From: JAXGRD01 sp040766105
Lineage (GTDB): Bacteria > Bacillota > Clostridia > Peptostreptococcales > Anaerovoracaceae
Assembly: GCA_040766105.1 (NCBI GenBank)
Contig: JAXGRD010000001.1
Location: forward strand, 248,001 to 312,000
Direction: 5' to 3'
DNA length: 64,000 nucleotides
Shown: positions 1 to 8,289 of the stretch, piece by piece
Numbering within the stretch: the first letter of the stretch is position 1
Layout of the letters: each line of letters begins with the position of its first letter
Position numbers and translations under genes: made by a program
Notes under the pieces: generated by a model
Database searches by the model: none
Seen by the model: the letters and a program-made list of their open reading frames with translations, nothing else
What the model was told of the DNA's origin: nothing

Positions 1-851
1 CCCATATCCGTGGGAGATCGGTATTCCGCCTCTTCTCCGGTAATCTTCTCAATAATTCTCTTGACCACGGGGAAGACTTCCAGGTCCCGGTTGTAATTAA
101 TGGCTGTTATGCCGTAGGCATCTAGGTGGAAGGCATCGATCATGTTTACATCCTTCAAATCTGCAGTTGCCGCTTCATAAGCCACGTTGACAGGATGGTT
201 CAGTGATAGATTCCAAATGGGAAAGGTTTCAAACTTAGCGTACCTGGCCTTAATCCCCTTCTTGCTGTCATGATAGAGTTGGGACAGACAGGTGGCCAAC
301 TTGCCGCTTCCGCCGCCGGGTCCGTTGACCACCACCAAGGGCTTGGTCACTTCAATGGCAGGGTTTGCCCCGTAGCCCTCTTCACTGACGATGGTCTCCA
401 CGTCAGTGGGATATCCCTTGGTAAAGGTGTGCTTGTACGTTTTGATCCCTCGTCTCTCCAACTTGTTGATGAACATGTTTACAGAGGGGATATCCTCGTA
501 TCGAGTTACCACGATGCTGTTGATTTCCAGCTCGTACTTTCTGAACTGGTCAATGATGCGCAAGACTTCCAAGTCATAGGTAATGCCGAAGTCATGCCTC
601 GTCTTACTGGTGGCAATATCTCCGGCATAGATGCAAACAATGATCTCTGCCTGATCCTTCATCTTTTGCAGCAGCTTGATCTTTGCATTTTCATCAAATC
701 CGGGAAGTACGCGCATGGCGTGCCTGTCCTGCACCAACTTCCCGCCGAACTCCAAGTACAGTCTCTCACTGTCCCCTTCGTTGATTCTCTTTAAAATATA
801 CTCTGACTGTTCTTCAATATACTTTTCCGCGTCAAAACCTATTTTATCCAT
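1..851 (-). CDS. DUF1846 family protein, C-terminus beyond window
   Basis: The reading frame is open from an ATG at 851 to the left edge, giving the first 283 residues of a family that is usually about 490-500 residues long. It starts MDKIGFDAEKY, typical of DUF1846, and has a glycine-rich GPGGGSGK segment near residue 167. The family has solved structures but no settled function; a nucleotide-binding fold is likely. The start is fixed by AGGAGG six bases before the ATG. An IS110-family element ends about 10 bases upstream of this gene and separates it from the pgm-hslO operon, so its original promoter is probably cut off. Confidence 0.85.
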   Translation of the reverse strand, partial: MDKIGFDAEKYIEEQSEYILKRINEGDSERLYLEFGGKLVQDRHAMRVLPGFDENAKIKLLQKMKDQAEIIVCIYAGDIATSKTRHDFGITYDLEVLRIIDQFRKYELEINSIVVTRYEDIPSVNMFINKLERRGIKTYKHTFTKGYPTDVETIVSEEGYGANPAIEVTKPLVVVNGPGGGSGKLATCLSQLYHDSKKGIKARYAKFETFPIWNLSLNHPVNVAYEAATADLKDVNMIDAFHLDAYGITAINYNRDLEVFPVVKRIIEKITGEEAEYRSPTDM

Positions 852-861
852 TGGCCCTCCT

Positions 862-2220
862 ATAAAAAGTCAACCAGTTTTTAAGCTGTCAACTTCGTTT
901 TTTCTCGTATCATTAATGCCGGATTGAATTCTTCTTGATTGTTTAGCATCGCAAATACGATTCTTGCTACTTTTCTGGTTAGAGTAATGATTGCTCTACC
1001 AGAACCCTTTTCTTTTTTCATGTGATAGTACTCTATCATTAGTTTCCATTCAGAAGTGTTTTGTGGTTGTCTGATGATTCCCATCGCTACCTGTACGAAT
1101 GCTGTCCTCAGCTCCTGAGGCCCTCTCTTCGTAATCTTACCTCTACGCACAGTTTGGTTTGAATCATGATTACTTGGAACTATTCCTAGGTATGATGCAA
1201 ATCTTTTGAAGTTTCCATCGAACCTGCTCATGTCTTTTGTGTATGATGCAATTGTAATCGCACCTATTGGACCAATCCCCGGCATTGTCTTAAGCAGTTC
1301 AACATTTGTGTTTTCTGCAACCATCTTTTCAAGTTGTTCCTCGATAGCCTTGATTTGTTTCTGCAAATCGTCTAAACTATCTAATATCACTTTTAGTGAT
1401 GAGGCAGTGAATTCTGAAAAGTTGTGATCCGCGAGATCTTGATACAATTCCTGCCTCTTTTTCTTGCTTTGAAGCTGGGATGATTTTGTTTCTATCCCAT
1501 ATCCAAGCATCATTCCGTGAATCTGATTTTTCATTTTCACTGTGGCCTGTACCAGAATACTTCTTGTCTTAAGCATCCTTCTGATCTCTTCACTTGTCTG
1601 ATCACATAAATGCGATTCCGGCAGCATCTCCTTTAACAGATAAAACGCTAATGTTTCAGCATCATGGGCATCATTCTTATTCGTGCTCATAGTTATGACC
1701 TTGAATTTATTGGTGTTAACCACGACTACACCGAATCCTTCTGCTTCCATTTTGTTCTTAAAGAATCTTGCGTTACCTGTTGATTCAACTGCCAACTCTA
1801 TGACATGCCCTCTTTCTTCTTCCACTCCATGCATTCGATTGATAAAGTCCACATATCCATCTGCATTAGTTCTGAATTCATCTTCTAGTTCAATTGCACC
1901 TGTTTCCTCATCAAGTGCGCAAACTGTGAATTGAGTTTTGTGAAGGTCTACACCCACACACATTCTTTTCATTTCTGTCCTGCTCATATCTTTTCTCCTT
2001 TCGATGTTCAGCAAGACAGCTTACTGTTTGGTAATCCGAGCCAATCTCCTATCCGGTCTCTAACGACCACTGCATGTTTCGATGCTAACACCCTCATTCT
2101 CCTTACAAGACCTCTATTGGATCACTAAAAATGTCGAGTTAGTATCTACTCTGTCTTACTGTTGTCACTATTGTACAACAGCATCAAGAGTACTCGTATT
2201 ACCTACTGTTTACTTTTTAT
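862..2220 (-). mobile_element. IS110-family insertion sequence
   Basis: The element carries one transposase (881-1987, minus) and a non-coding stretch of about 230 bases upstream of it. Short imperfect inverted repeats bound it: ATAAAAAGTAAACAGT reading inward from 2220, and ATAAAAAGTCAACCAGT reading inward from 862. These repeats set the boundaries, which should be read as approximate because IS110 elements often lack clear terminal repeats and target duplications. Removing 862-2220 would place the DUF1846 gene about 20 bases after the 31-residue microprotein gene, in line with the operon. Confidence 0.75.
881..1987 (-). CDS. IS110-family transposase (DEDD recombinase)
   Basis: This 368-residue protein has an N-terminal RuvC-like DEDD domain (VGVDLHKT, ELAVESTGN, NDAHDAET) and a C-terminal Transposase_20 domain (MPGIGPIGA, then SNQTVRRGKITKRG carrying the presumed catalytic serine). 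Length fits the family. The ATG at 1987 was preferred to the upstream ATG at 2014 because AAGGAG sits seven bases before it. No frameshift is visible, so the enzyme could be active. IS110 recombinases are guided by a structured RNA made from a non-coding end of the element; here the candidate is the upstream end. Confidence 0.93.
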   Translation of the reverse strand: MSRTEMKRMCVGVDLHKTQFTVCALDEETGAIELEDEFRTNADGYVDFINRMHGVEEERGHVIELAVESTGNARFFKNKMEAEGFGVVVVNTNKFKVITMSTNKNDAHDAETLAFYLLKEMLPESHLCDQTSEEIRRMLKTRSILVQATVKMKNQIHGMMLGYGIETKSSQLQSKKKRQELYQDLADHNFSEFTASSLKVILDSLDDLQKQIKAIEEQLEKMVAENTNVELLKTMPGIGPIGAITIASYTKDMSRFDGNFKRFASYLGIVPSNHDSNQTVRRGKITKRGPQELRTAFVQVAMGIIRQPQNTSEWKLMIEYYHMKKEKGSGRAIITLTRKVARIVFAMLNNQEEFNPALMIREKTKLTA

Positions 2221-2229
2221 CATGCCTCC

Positions 2230-2325
2230 TTAAAACATTTCCGCAACAAATATTCCCGAAGTCACCACCATTGCAATACAGATGATGATGGCTATAGCTC
2301 TTACCCACTTCCTGTTCACATTCAT
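2230..2325 (-). CDS. 31-residue single-pass membrane microprotein
   Basis: The ORF lies immediately after the DUF1934 stop codon, with ATG two bases downstream of TAA. It encodes a basic N-terminus (MNVNRKWVRA) followed by one hydrophobic segment of about 19 residues. Its start is probably translated by coupling, since AGGAGA lies about ten bases upstream inside the previous gene. Size and layout recall Prli42-like and other tiny Firmicute membrane proteins, but no family assignment is certain. It would have been followed directly by the DUF1846 gene before the IS110 insertion. Confidence 0.6.
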   Translation of the reverse strand: MNVNRKWVRAIAIIICIAMVVTSGIFVAEMF

Positions 2326-2327
2326 CT

Positions 2328-2762
2328 TTACTGTCTCCTACCTACCTGGATATTCAAACGACTTCTGCCTTCTGAAAGTCCCTTCAAACTGATGTGGTAA
2401 TCGATGTCGATGGAGCCCCCCTCTTCATCGGTTACATTATTGAACAAATCATTGGTCAACACTTCCATCTCAATGGGACCGTAAGGTGTGTCATAATACC
2501 CCGAGTGTCGCATTCCCTTTTTAAATCGGATTTCCGTATCGATTCCTACCTCCGTGCCTTTTCTGGTCATTCTAACCGAGTCCCCTTCCAGGACTAGTCT
2601 GGTCTTGCAACCTTCCATTCCGGAGAATTCGCTCTCATCATATGTCAAGTAAATGACATCGCCCTTTTTATATAGCTTGCCTTCCGTAACAAGCTCCACT
2701 TGGTTTTCCTCTACCCCATCGTAGATGCTGGATCCGACAATGCGCAATATAATCTCTTCCAT
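2328..2762 (-). CDS. DUF1934 (YwiB-like) beta-barrel protein
   Basis: The 144-residue protein matches the DUF1934/YwiB family in length and pattern: an N-terminal EEIILRIVGSS strand, then GKLYKKGDVIYLTYDES, TYGPIEMEV-like (TPYGPIEMEV) and DIDYHISLKG strands. The family folds as a small calycin-like beta-barrel of unknown role. It is 24 bases downstream of Hsp33 and is preceded by GGGAG. It is part of the pgm-hslO operon. Confidence 0.85.
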   Translation of the reverse strand: MEEIILRIVGSSIYDGVEENQVELVTEGKLYKKGDVIYLTYDESEFSGMEGCKTRLVLEGDSVRMTRKGTEVGIDTEIRFKKGMRHSGYYDTPYGPIEMEVLTNDLFNNVTDEEGGSIDIDYHISLKGLSEGRSRLNIQVGRRQ

Positions 2763-2786
2763 GTCTTTCTCCCTTCCCGTTCTATT

Positions 2787-3701
2787 TTAAAGTTCTTTTA
2801 CCATTCTTTCCAGTTCTTCTTTGGAGAAGCCGTATTTACTGCCACAGAAATGGCATTCCAGCTCCGCTTTTTCATCTTCTTCCAATATCTCTCTCAAATC
2901 CTTTTTGCCTATGGCGAGAAGCGCCTTCTCCATTCTCTCCTTGGAGCAATCGCACTTCCATTGGATGTCCTTATATTCCAAAACTTGCGGAGCGTACGCT
3001 TCCGGTACATCTCCGAAGATCTTGCTCATGAGATCCTGCAAAATCCCCTCTTCTGACTTTCCGGCAGAGGCAACCATCACTTCTCCTATGAGGGTGGTAA
3101 TGGGCTTCATCTGTCCGATCATCTCTTCCAGTGCATCGGCCGCACCTTCTTGGGCGTCGGGCAACATCTGGATAAACATTCCTCCTGCTGCCAAAACCTG
3201 CCATTCTCTTCCCACTTTCACACCTAGGGAAATGGAGGTGTTCTGCTGTTCGGAAATATAGTAGTAGGCGGTCAAATCCTCGGCAATTTCTCCGCTGACC
3301 AAGGCGATGGTCCCCACATAGGGTTCCTTTAGCCCCATATCCTTAATTACCGTCAATTCTCCAATGCCCAGTGAACCACCTACATCCAGCTTCCCATCCT
3401 TGGTTAAGGGAAGGTCCACCTTAGGATTTGCGATATATCCTTTGACGCTGCCGTCTCCCCTGCCCACTGCAAGAATCTGCTTTGCCGGTCCGTCCCCCTT
3501 GAACATCACCGTCAATCGGTCCCGGGGATTCTTCAACATAATGCTCATGAGTCCGGCACCCGTCAGAACTCTTCCCAGTCCTGCCGTTGCCAAAGGGGTG
3601 GTGTCATGAAGGAGCCTGGCTTCTTCCACCATCTGGGTGGTGATGGTCAAGTACACTCGATAAGATCCGCTGTTGTCTACTCCAATTAAAACTTTACTCA
3701 T
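2787..3701 (-). CDS. hslO: Hsp33 redox-regulated holdase chaperone
   Basis: This 304-residue cytoplasmic chaperone is activated by oxidation and heat and binds unfolding proteins. The zinc-binding redox switch is visible at the C-terminus as Cys250-x-Cys252 and Cys283-x-x-Cys286. The N-terminal domain has the family pattern (LHDTTPLATAGLGRVLTGAGLM). The start overlaps the 3-prime end of the phosphoglucomutase gene by 8 bases, suggesting translational coupling. Pairing with a catalase elsewhere in the window is consistent with an anaerobe coping with oxidative stress. Confidence 0.96.
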   Translation of the reverse strand: MSKVLIGVDNSGSYRVYLTITTQMVEEARLLHDTTPLATAGLGRVLTGAGLMSIMLKNPRDRLTVMFKGDGPAKQILAVGRGDGSVKGYIANPKVDLPLTKDGKLDVGGSLGIGELTVIKDMGLKEPYVGTIALVSGEIAEDLTAYYYISEQQNTSISLGVKVGREWQVLAAGGMFIQMLPDAQEGAADALEEMIGQMKPITTLIGEVMVASAGKSEEGILQDLMSKIFGDVPEAYAPQVLEYKDIQWKCDCSKERMEKALLAIGKKDLREILEEDEKAELECHFCGSKYGFSKEELERMVKEL

Positions 3702-5397
3702 TTATAATCTCTTTTATTTTCCTTTCGTTCTCGTCGTTGCGAGCCGCTACTTCCTTGCGATCCGTTCCGTGGGCAAAGAGGTATACCTTTATTTTTGGCT
3801 CTGTTCCCGATGGTCTGATGACCACTTTGGAGTCGTCCGGGAAGACGAATTCCATAATGTCTGCAGAGGGCATTCGGGTGGGTCTGGTACCCACGGACAT
3901 GTCACACCTTCCTCCGCTGCCAAAGTAATAGGTCTCCTTGGTCAGGTAGTCGGTGACCTGCATGGGCTTCCTTCCTAAAAACTCGTTGCGCTTTTCCCCA
4001 CGAATATATTCCATGATTTCCTTCATTCTCTCAGCCCCATGGAAACCCTCCAAAACAAGGCTCTTAATGCGCTCTTCATAGTATCCGTATTGATTGTACA
4101 GTTGATTCAGGGCTTGCTCTAAGTCCATGCCCTTTCCTTTGTGATAGGCGGTCATCTGTGCAATGAGGAGGGCCGTACTGACCCCGTCCTTGTCTCGCAC
4201 ATGTGTGCCTGCCAGATAGCCGTTTCCCTCTTCAAAAGCAAAGAAAAAACGTTCCTCCAGTTGTTGTATTCTTTCCCCGGCATGCTTGAATCCAACCATA
4301 GTTTTTTCCGTTTGGATTCCTGCGGCGGCGCCGATGGCATCCACCATAGGTGTTCCCGTAATGGTTCTGAGGGCCACCATGTCTTCCTTGGTTTCCCGTG
4401 TCTTGCATAGGTAGTCCATGAGGAGAATCGCCATTTGATTTCCGGTGGGATAGAAGACGCCTTCCTTCCCCGGCTGTGCAACGCCTACTCTGTCACTGTC
4501 CGGGTCTGTGGCAATGACGACATCCCCGTCTACCTCTTCCGCTAAGGACAGGCCCTCTTCGTAGACCTGGAGGATTTCCGGGTTGGGAATCGGACAGGTG
4601 GTAAACTCGCTATCCGGTTCTTCCTGGGAAGGGACGGGATACACTTTTTTTGCGCCGGCCATCTCCAATAGTGATCTTACAGGCAAATTCCCCGCACCGT
4701 TGAGGGGCGTATATACGATGGAAAGATCGCTGATATTCTCCTTGTTTGTGCATATCCCAAGGCAACTTTCAACAAATTCCTTTTCCAGCGCCCGGGGTAT
4801 ATATGAGAAGAGAGGATGATCCAAAGATGCCTCTTCCCCGTTTTCAAATATGTCAACCTTCGAGATGTAGTGGAGAATCTTCTCACTTACATCGCCGCGA
4901 ACTTGTGCACCCGTATGGTCGTACACCTTATAGCCGTTGTAGTTCTTCGGGTTGTGGCTGGCGGTAATCATAACGCCAAAGTCGCACGCCAACCGGCGCA
5001 CGGCATAGGAAAGAGCCGGCACCGGCATGAGATTTCGAAACATATATACCTTGATGCCCTTTCCAAGAAAGGTCTTTGCCGTCTTCTCCGCAAACAGTCG
5101 GGAATTTCTCCTGCTGTCGTAGCTAATGGCGACGGTGGGTTCTCCATGGAAATCCCCTTCCTGAAGGATGTAGTCGGCAAAACCGCGGGTCACTCTTCCC
5201 ACCACCGGTTCATTGATTCGATTGGTCCCGGCGCCCATAATTCCCCGGAGGCCGGAAGTCCCGAAAGTCATCTCCTTGTAGAAGGCATCCCGAATGGCTG
5301 GGTCATCGTCCTTCATCCTTTGGAGTTCTTCTTTCAACTCCATCGACAAATCACCTTGACCTAACCACTTCTCGTAAATTGTCCGGTAACTCTCCAT
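3694..5397 (-). CDS. pgcA: Phosphoglucomutase / phosphomannomutase (PgcA type)
   Basis: This 567-residue alpha-D-phosphohexomutase interconverts hexose 1- and 6-phosphates. The phosphoserine loop TASHNPKNYNGYK (Ser about 147), metal loop DPDSDRVG, sugar-binding EEGNGYL and phosphate-binding RPSGTEPKIKVY are all present. Two in-frame ATGs lie at 5403 and 5397. AAAGGAG abuts the first, so the second, six bases away, is the better start. First gene of the operon with hslO, DUF1934 and the microprotein; divergent from htrA with 78 bases between. Confidence 0.93.
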   Translation of the reverse strand: MESYRTIYEKWLGQGDLSMELKEELQRMKDDDPAIRDAFYKEMTFGTSGLRGIMGAGTNRINEPVVGRVTRGFADYILQEGDFHGEPTVAISYDSRRNSRLFAEKTAKTFLGKGIKVYMFRNLMPVPALSYAVRRLACDFGVMITASHNPKNYNGYKVYDHTGAQVRGDVSEKILHYISKVDIFENGEEASLDHPLFSYIPRALEKEFVESCLGICTNKENISDLSIVYTPLNGAGNLPVRSLLEMAGAKKVYPVPSQEEPDSEFTTCPIPNPEILQVYEEGLSLAEEVDGDVVIATDPDSDRVGVAQPGKEGVFYPTGNQMAILLMDYLCKTRETKEDMVALRTITGTPMVDAIGAAAGIQTEKTMVGFKHAGERIQQLEERFFFAFEEGNGYLAGTHVRDKDGVSTALLIAQMTAYHKGKGMDLEQALNQLYNQYGYYEERIKSLVLEGFHGAERMKEIMEYIRGEKRNEFLGRKPMQVTDYLTKETYYFGSGGRCDMSVGTRPTRMPSADIMEFVFPDDSKVVIRPSGTEPKIKVYLFAHGTDRKEVAARNDENERKIKEIINE

Positions 5398-5475
5398 GGT
5401 CATCTCCTTTTAAGGTAAATTTCAATATATCATTCTACCATAAAGTATATCTAAAAGGAAGAAAGGAAGTACGGG

Positions 5476-6636
5476 ATGAGCGAGAGAAAGGTCCATAGAG
5501 AGGTTCAATGGACGAGGGGAAAGGTGGTTTTCCTGGTATTAATTTGCATGATTCTTTCTGCAATTGTGGGCTTTGGCGCTACAGTGACAGCCAACCGTTT
5601 CCTACCTGCACAGGAAGGGAACGCGGCGACGGAAAAAACAGCCGATGATGGATTCACCTTGGAAGAAGTTACGGGAAGCAATATGAGCATTCAGGAAATC
5701 GCTTCCAAGAACAGCGGCTCCATTGTGGAAATACGCACAGAAAGTGTGGAACAAGATCCTTGGCTGCAGGAATATGTAACGGAAGGTGCCGGTAGCGGCA
5801 TTATTATAAAGAGCGACGGCTATATTATGACCAATCACCACGTCATAGCCGGGGCGGGGACGATTTATGTTTCCAATCGATCGGACAAGGCGGACTCCGA
5901 CAGGGAATACAAGGCAACCTTGGTGGGCGTCAATAAGGAGAACGACATTGCGGTTCTAAAAATCGATGCGGAAGGACTTGCACCGGTCACCTACGGAAAC
6001 AGCGATAAGGTGCAGCCGGGTGATTTGGCCGTCATCATCGGAAATCCCCTTGGTGAACTGGGGGATACGGTTTCTGCCGGCGTAATCAGTGCCAAGGACA
6101 GAACGGTTTCCATCGAAGACCGAACCATGTCACTGATGCAAACAGATGCATCGGTGAATCCCGGAAACTCCGGAGGTGGTCTGTTCAATGAAAGTGGCCA
6201 ATTAATCGGTGTAGTGGTTGCCAAATCTGCCGGCTCCAATGTGGAGGGCATCGGTTTTGCAATCCCGGTCAATGTGGCTGCCAAGATTGCCGATGAAATC
6301 ATTACGAGCGGTGGCGATGTGTCCTCTTCTCCCTCCTCACAGAAAGGCGTCGCCTATTCCGGCATGAGATATGTGGATTTGACCGATAAGGAAAAGGCTC
6401 GCAACTACGATGTGGCAACGCCGGGCATCTACATTGAAGAAGTAGTAGAAGAAAATCCCCGCTCTGCGGATTTCCGCAGCGGGGATATGGTCTATTCCAT
6501 AGATGGAAAACGTATTGACAGTCTGGACAGCCTGCAGAAGGCGATTACGGCTCACAGTCCGGGAGAAACCGCAAAGTTTGTGATTGTCCGGGACGGCGAA
6601 AGAATCTCCATCTCTCTTGAATTAATCAGAAGGTAA
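5476..6636 (+). CDS. htrA: HtrA/DegP-type membrane-anchored serine protease
   Basis: This 386-residue protein has a short cytoplasmic N-terminus, one membrane anchor (about residues 16-37), a trypsin-like domain and a C-terminal PDZ domain (about 290-380). The catalytic triad is visible: His122 in TNHHVIAG, Asp157 in NDIAVLK and Ser232 in GNSGGG. Such enzymes degrade misfolded envelope proteins on the outside of the membrane. It stands alone, divergent from the phosphoglucomutase operon and convergent with the GntR gene (3 bases between stops). A purine-rich GGAAG precedes the ATG. Confidence 0.95.
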   Translation: MSERKVHREVQWTRGKVVFLVLICMILSAIVGFGATVTANRFLPAQEGNAATEKTADDGFTLEEVTGSNMSIQEIASKNSGSIVEIRTESVEQDPWLQEYVTEGAGSGIIIKSDGYIMTNHHVIAGAGTIYVSNRSDKADSDREYKATLVGVNKENDIAVLKIDAEGLAPVTYGNSDKVQPGDLAVIIGNPLGELGDTVSAGVISAKDRTVSIEDRTMSLMQTDASVNPGNSGGGLFNESGQLIGVVVAKSAGSNVEGIGFAIPVNVAAKIADEIITSGGDVSSSPSSQKGVAYSGMRYVDLTDKEKARNYDVATPGIYIEEVVEENPRSADFRSGDMVYSIDGKRIDSLDSLQKAITAHSPGETAKFVIVRDGERISISLELIRR

Positions 6637-6639
6637 GCT

Positions 6640-7296
6640 TTATTCGTTGTCTTCCTGTACCATCTCTTTCAGTCGTTCAATGTGAATGTCGGCGGCGTTT
6701 CTGGCAGCCTCCGGCTCACTGTTAAAGATGGCCTCCATGATGGCACTGTGTTCCGTAGGCATCTTCTCCCCTCTCTTAAAGGTATCGTAATACAGATATC
6801 GAAAGCGTAAAACCAGTTCCTGCAGCTGCTCCACCATGCTGACCAGGATTTTGTTGTTGCTGCCTTCCACGATGAGGTGATGGAACTTGGTATCCCAATG
6901 AATCATCTCCTTGGTGTCTCCGGCAATGACCGCTTCATTGTATTTATCCGCAATCTTCTGGAGTTTCCTCTTGTTTTCCGGTGTCATTCTGGATGCGGCA
7001 TAGTAGGCTGCCAAGCCCTCCATATTCTGTCTCACTTCGAGAATTTCCACCATGTCGCTGATGGAAATCTGTGAGGCGTAGGCACCCCTCCGTGGCTCGA
7101 TGGTCACCAAACCCTCCTTTTCCAGTTTTCGAATTGCTTCTCGGATGGGGGTTCTGGACACGCCCATTTCTTCCGCCATTTCCACTTCCATCATTCTGGT
7201 TCCGGGAACGATTTTGCCCATGAGAATCTGCATTTTCAATTCTTCGTAAACGATTTCTCGCAGCGGTCTGTGATTTTTTATGTCTAGGTTCAGCAT
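6640..7296 (-). CDS. GntR-family transcriptional regulator (FadR/FCD subgroup)
   Basis: The 218-residue protein has an N-terminal winged helix (GVSRTPIREAIRKLEKEGLV, residues about 10-75) and an all-helical FCD ligand domain with metal-type histidines (HWDTKFHHLI). FCD regulators usually sense small carboxylates. It begins 10 bases after ispE with GAGGAG before the ATG, so the two are cotranscribed; this pairing recurs in clostridia, but the effector is not evident. Confidence 0.92.
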   Translation of the reverse strand: MLNLDIKNHRPLREIVYEELKMQILMGKIVPGTRMMEVEMAEEMGVSRTPIREAIRKLEKEGLVTIEPRRGAYASQISISDMVEILEVRQNMEGLAAYYAASRMTPENKRKLQKIADKYNEAVIAGDTKEMIHWDTKFHHLIVEGSNNKILVSMVEQLQELVLRFRYLYYDTFKRGEKMPTEHSAIMEAIFNSEPEAARNAADIHIERLKEMVQEDNE

Positions 7297-7306
7297 TGAT
7301 TTCTCC

Positions 7307-8236
7307 TCATACGGTAGTTTGTGTTAAGAAAGTCTCTCGATTGACCTCTTTCATCCTTTTGTATACTTTCTCGGCATCTCCCTTGTTCTGGAACAAGGCG
7401 AAGATGGTCGGTCCGCTTCCGCTCATGAGAACTGGGTTCCCATGGCTTTCTTGTCGCATCATGTTCTTTGTATACATGGCTCTATCATACCGCTTTAAAG
7501 TGAAGAATTCAAGTACATTTATCATGTTCTCATACACTTTCTCCCTATTTCCATTTCCTAAACCCAGAATCATTTCTTGGTTGTCCGGATGCTGCACAGT
7601 CTGCTCCGCCAACACATCATCGATTCCCCGATAAGCTTCCTTTGTGGATACGCTGAGTGGCGGCTTGGAAAGAACCACATAGGCATCCAAGGGGGGAAGC
7701 TTCGTCAAATCTGCACCCTTTCCTTCCGCCAATGCACAGCAACAGGAGAGAGGATCTTCATATAGCCCCAATGACTTGTTTCGGTACGCCATGCCCCGAA
7801 TGGAGAAGGCGACGTCCGCCCCCAGTTCTTCTCCCAGGGCGCAGAGTTCTTCCAGAGACAGGTTCAAGTTCCAAAGTTTATTGAGCCCCAACAAAACGGC
7901 ACCGCCGTTTCCGCTCCCGCCGGCAAGCCCGGCTCCTACTGGGATGACCTTCTTAATGTCCACTCGGATTTCTCCCTTTCGCCCTGCCCCATAGTGGGAC
8001 TTCATCAATTCCGCCGCCTTGTAGGCGATGTTTCGATGATCCTTGGGAATATAGGGCTTATTGGTGTTGACAATGATTCTATCCTCATCTTCCCCGGTAA
8101 AGCGCACCGCCACCTCATCAAATAATTCAATTTGGTGCATGACCATGGACACTTGGTGGTATCCGTCGGGGAATGTCCCTAAAATATCCAGGGACAGATT
8201 GATTTTTCCGTATGATCGAAGGTTGATAATGCTCAT
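7307..8236 (-). CDS. ispE: 4-diphosphocytidyl-2-C-methyl-D-erythritol kinase
   Basis: This 309-residue GHMP-family kinase phosphorylates CDP-methylerythritol in the non-mevalonate isoprenoid pathway. It shows the N-terminal AYGKINLSL-like start (RSYGKINLSLDILG), the ATP loop PVGAGLAGGSGNGGA and the C-terminal MSGSGPTIFALF glycine loop. AGGAG lies seven bases before the ATG. The terminator of the upstream gene directly abuts this ribosome site, so the promoter is not obvious. Confidence 0.96.
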   Translation of the reverse strand: MSIINLRSYGKINLSLDILGTFPDGYHQVSMVMHQIELFDEVAVRFTGEDEDRIIVNTNKPYIPKDHRNIAYKAAELMKSHYGAGRKGEIRVDIKKVIPVGAGLAGGSGNGGAVLLGLNKLWNLNLSLEELCALGEELGADVAFSIRGMAYRNKSLGLYEDPLSCCCALAEGKGADLTKLPPLDAYVVLSKPPLSVSTKEAYRGIDDVLAEQTVQHPDNQEMILGLGNGNREKVYENMINVLEFFTLKRYDRAMYTKNMMRQESHGNPVLMSGSGPTIFALFQNKGDAEKVYKRMKEVNRETFLTQTTV

Positions 8237-8247
8237 GATATTCTCCT

Positions 8248-8277
8248 AAAAAAATGAGCGGAAATTCCGCTCATTTT
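8248..8277 (-). terminator. Intrinsic terminator after Ig-like protein gene
   Basis: A perfect 13-bp stem (AAAATGAGCGGAA / TTCCGCTCATTTT) with a one-base loop is followed on the minus strand by a run of T. It ends the tadA operon and sits only about 10 bases before the ispE start region. Confidence 0.85.
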
Positions 8278-8289
8278 AAAATCCGAAGT

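Noticed and set aside
270..794. 174-residue plus-strand ORF
   Set aside because: It is the shadow of the DUF1846 coding frame on the minus strand, with no ribosome site or family resemblance.
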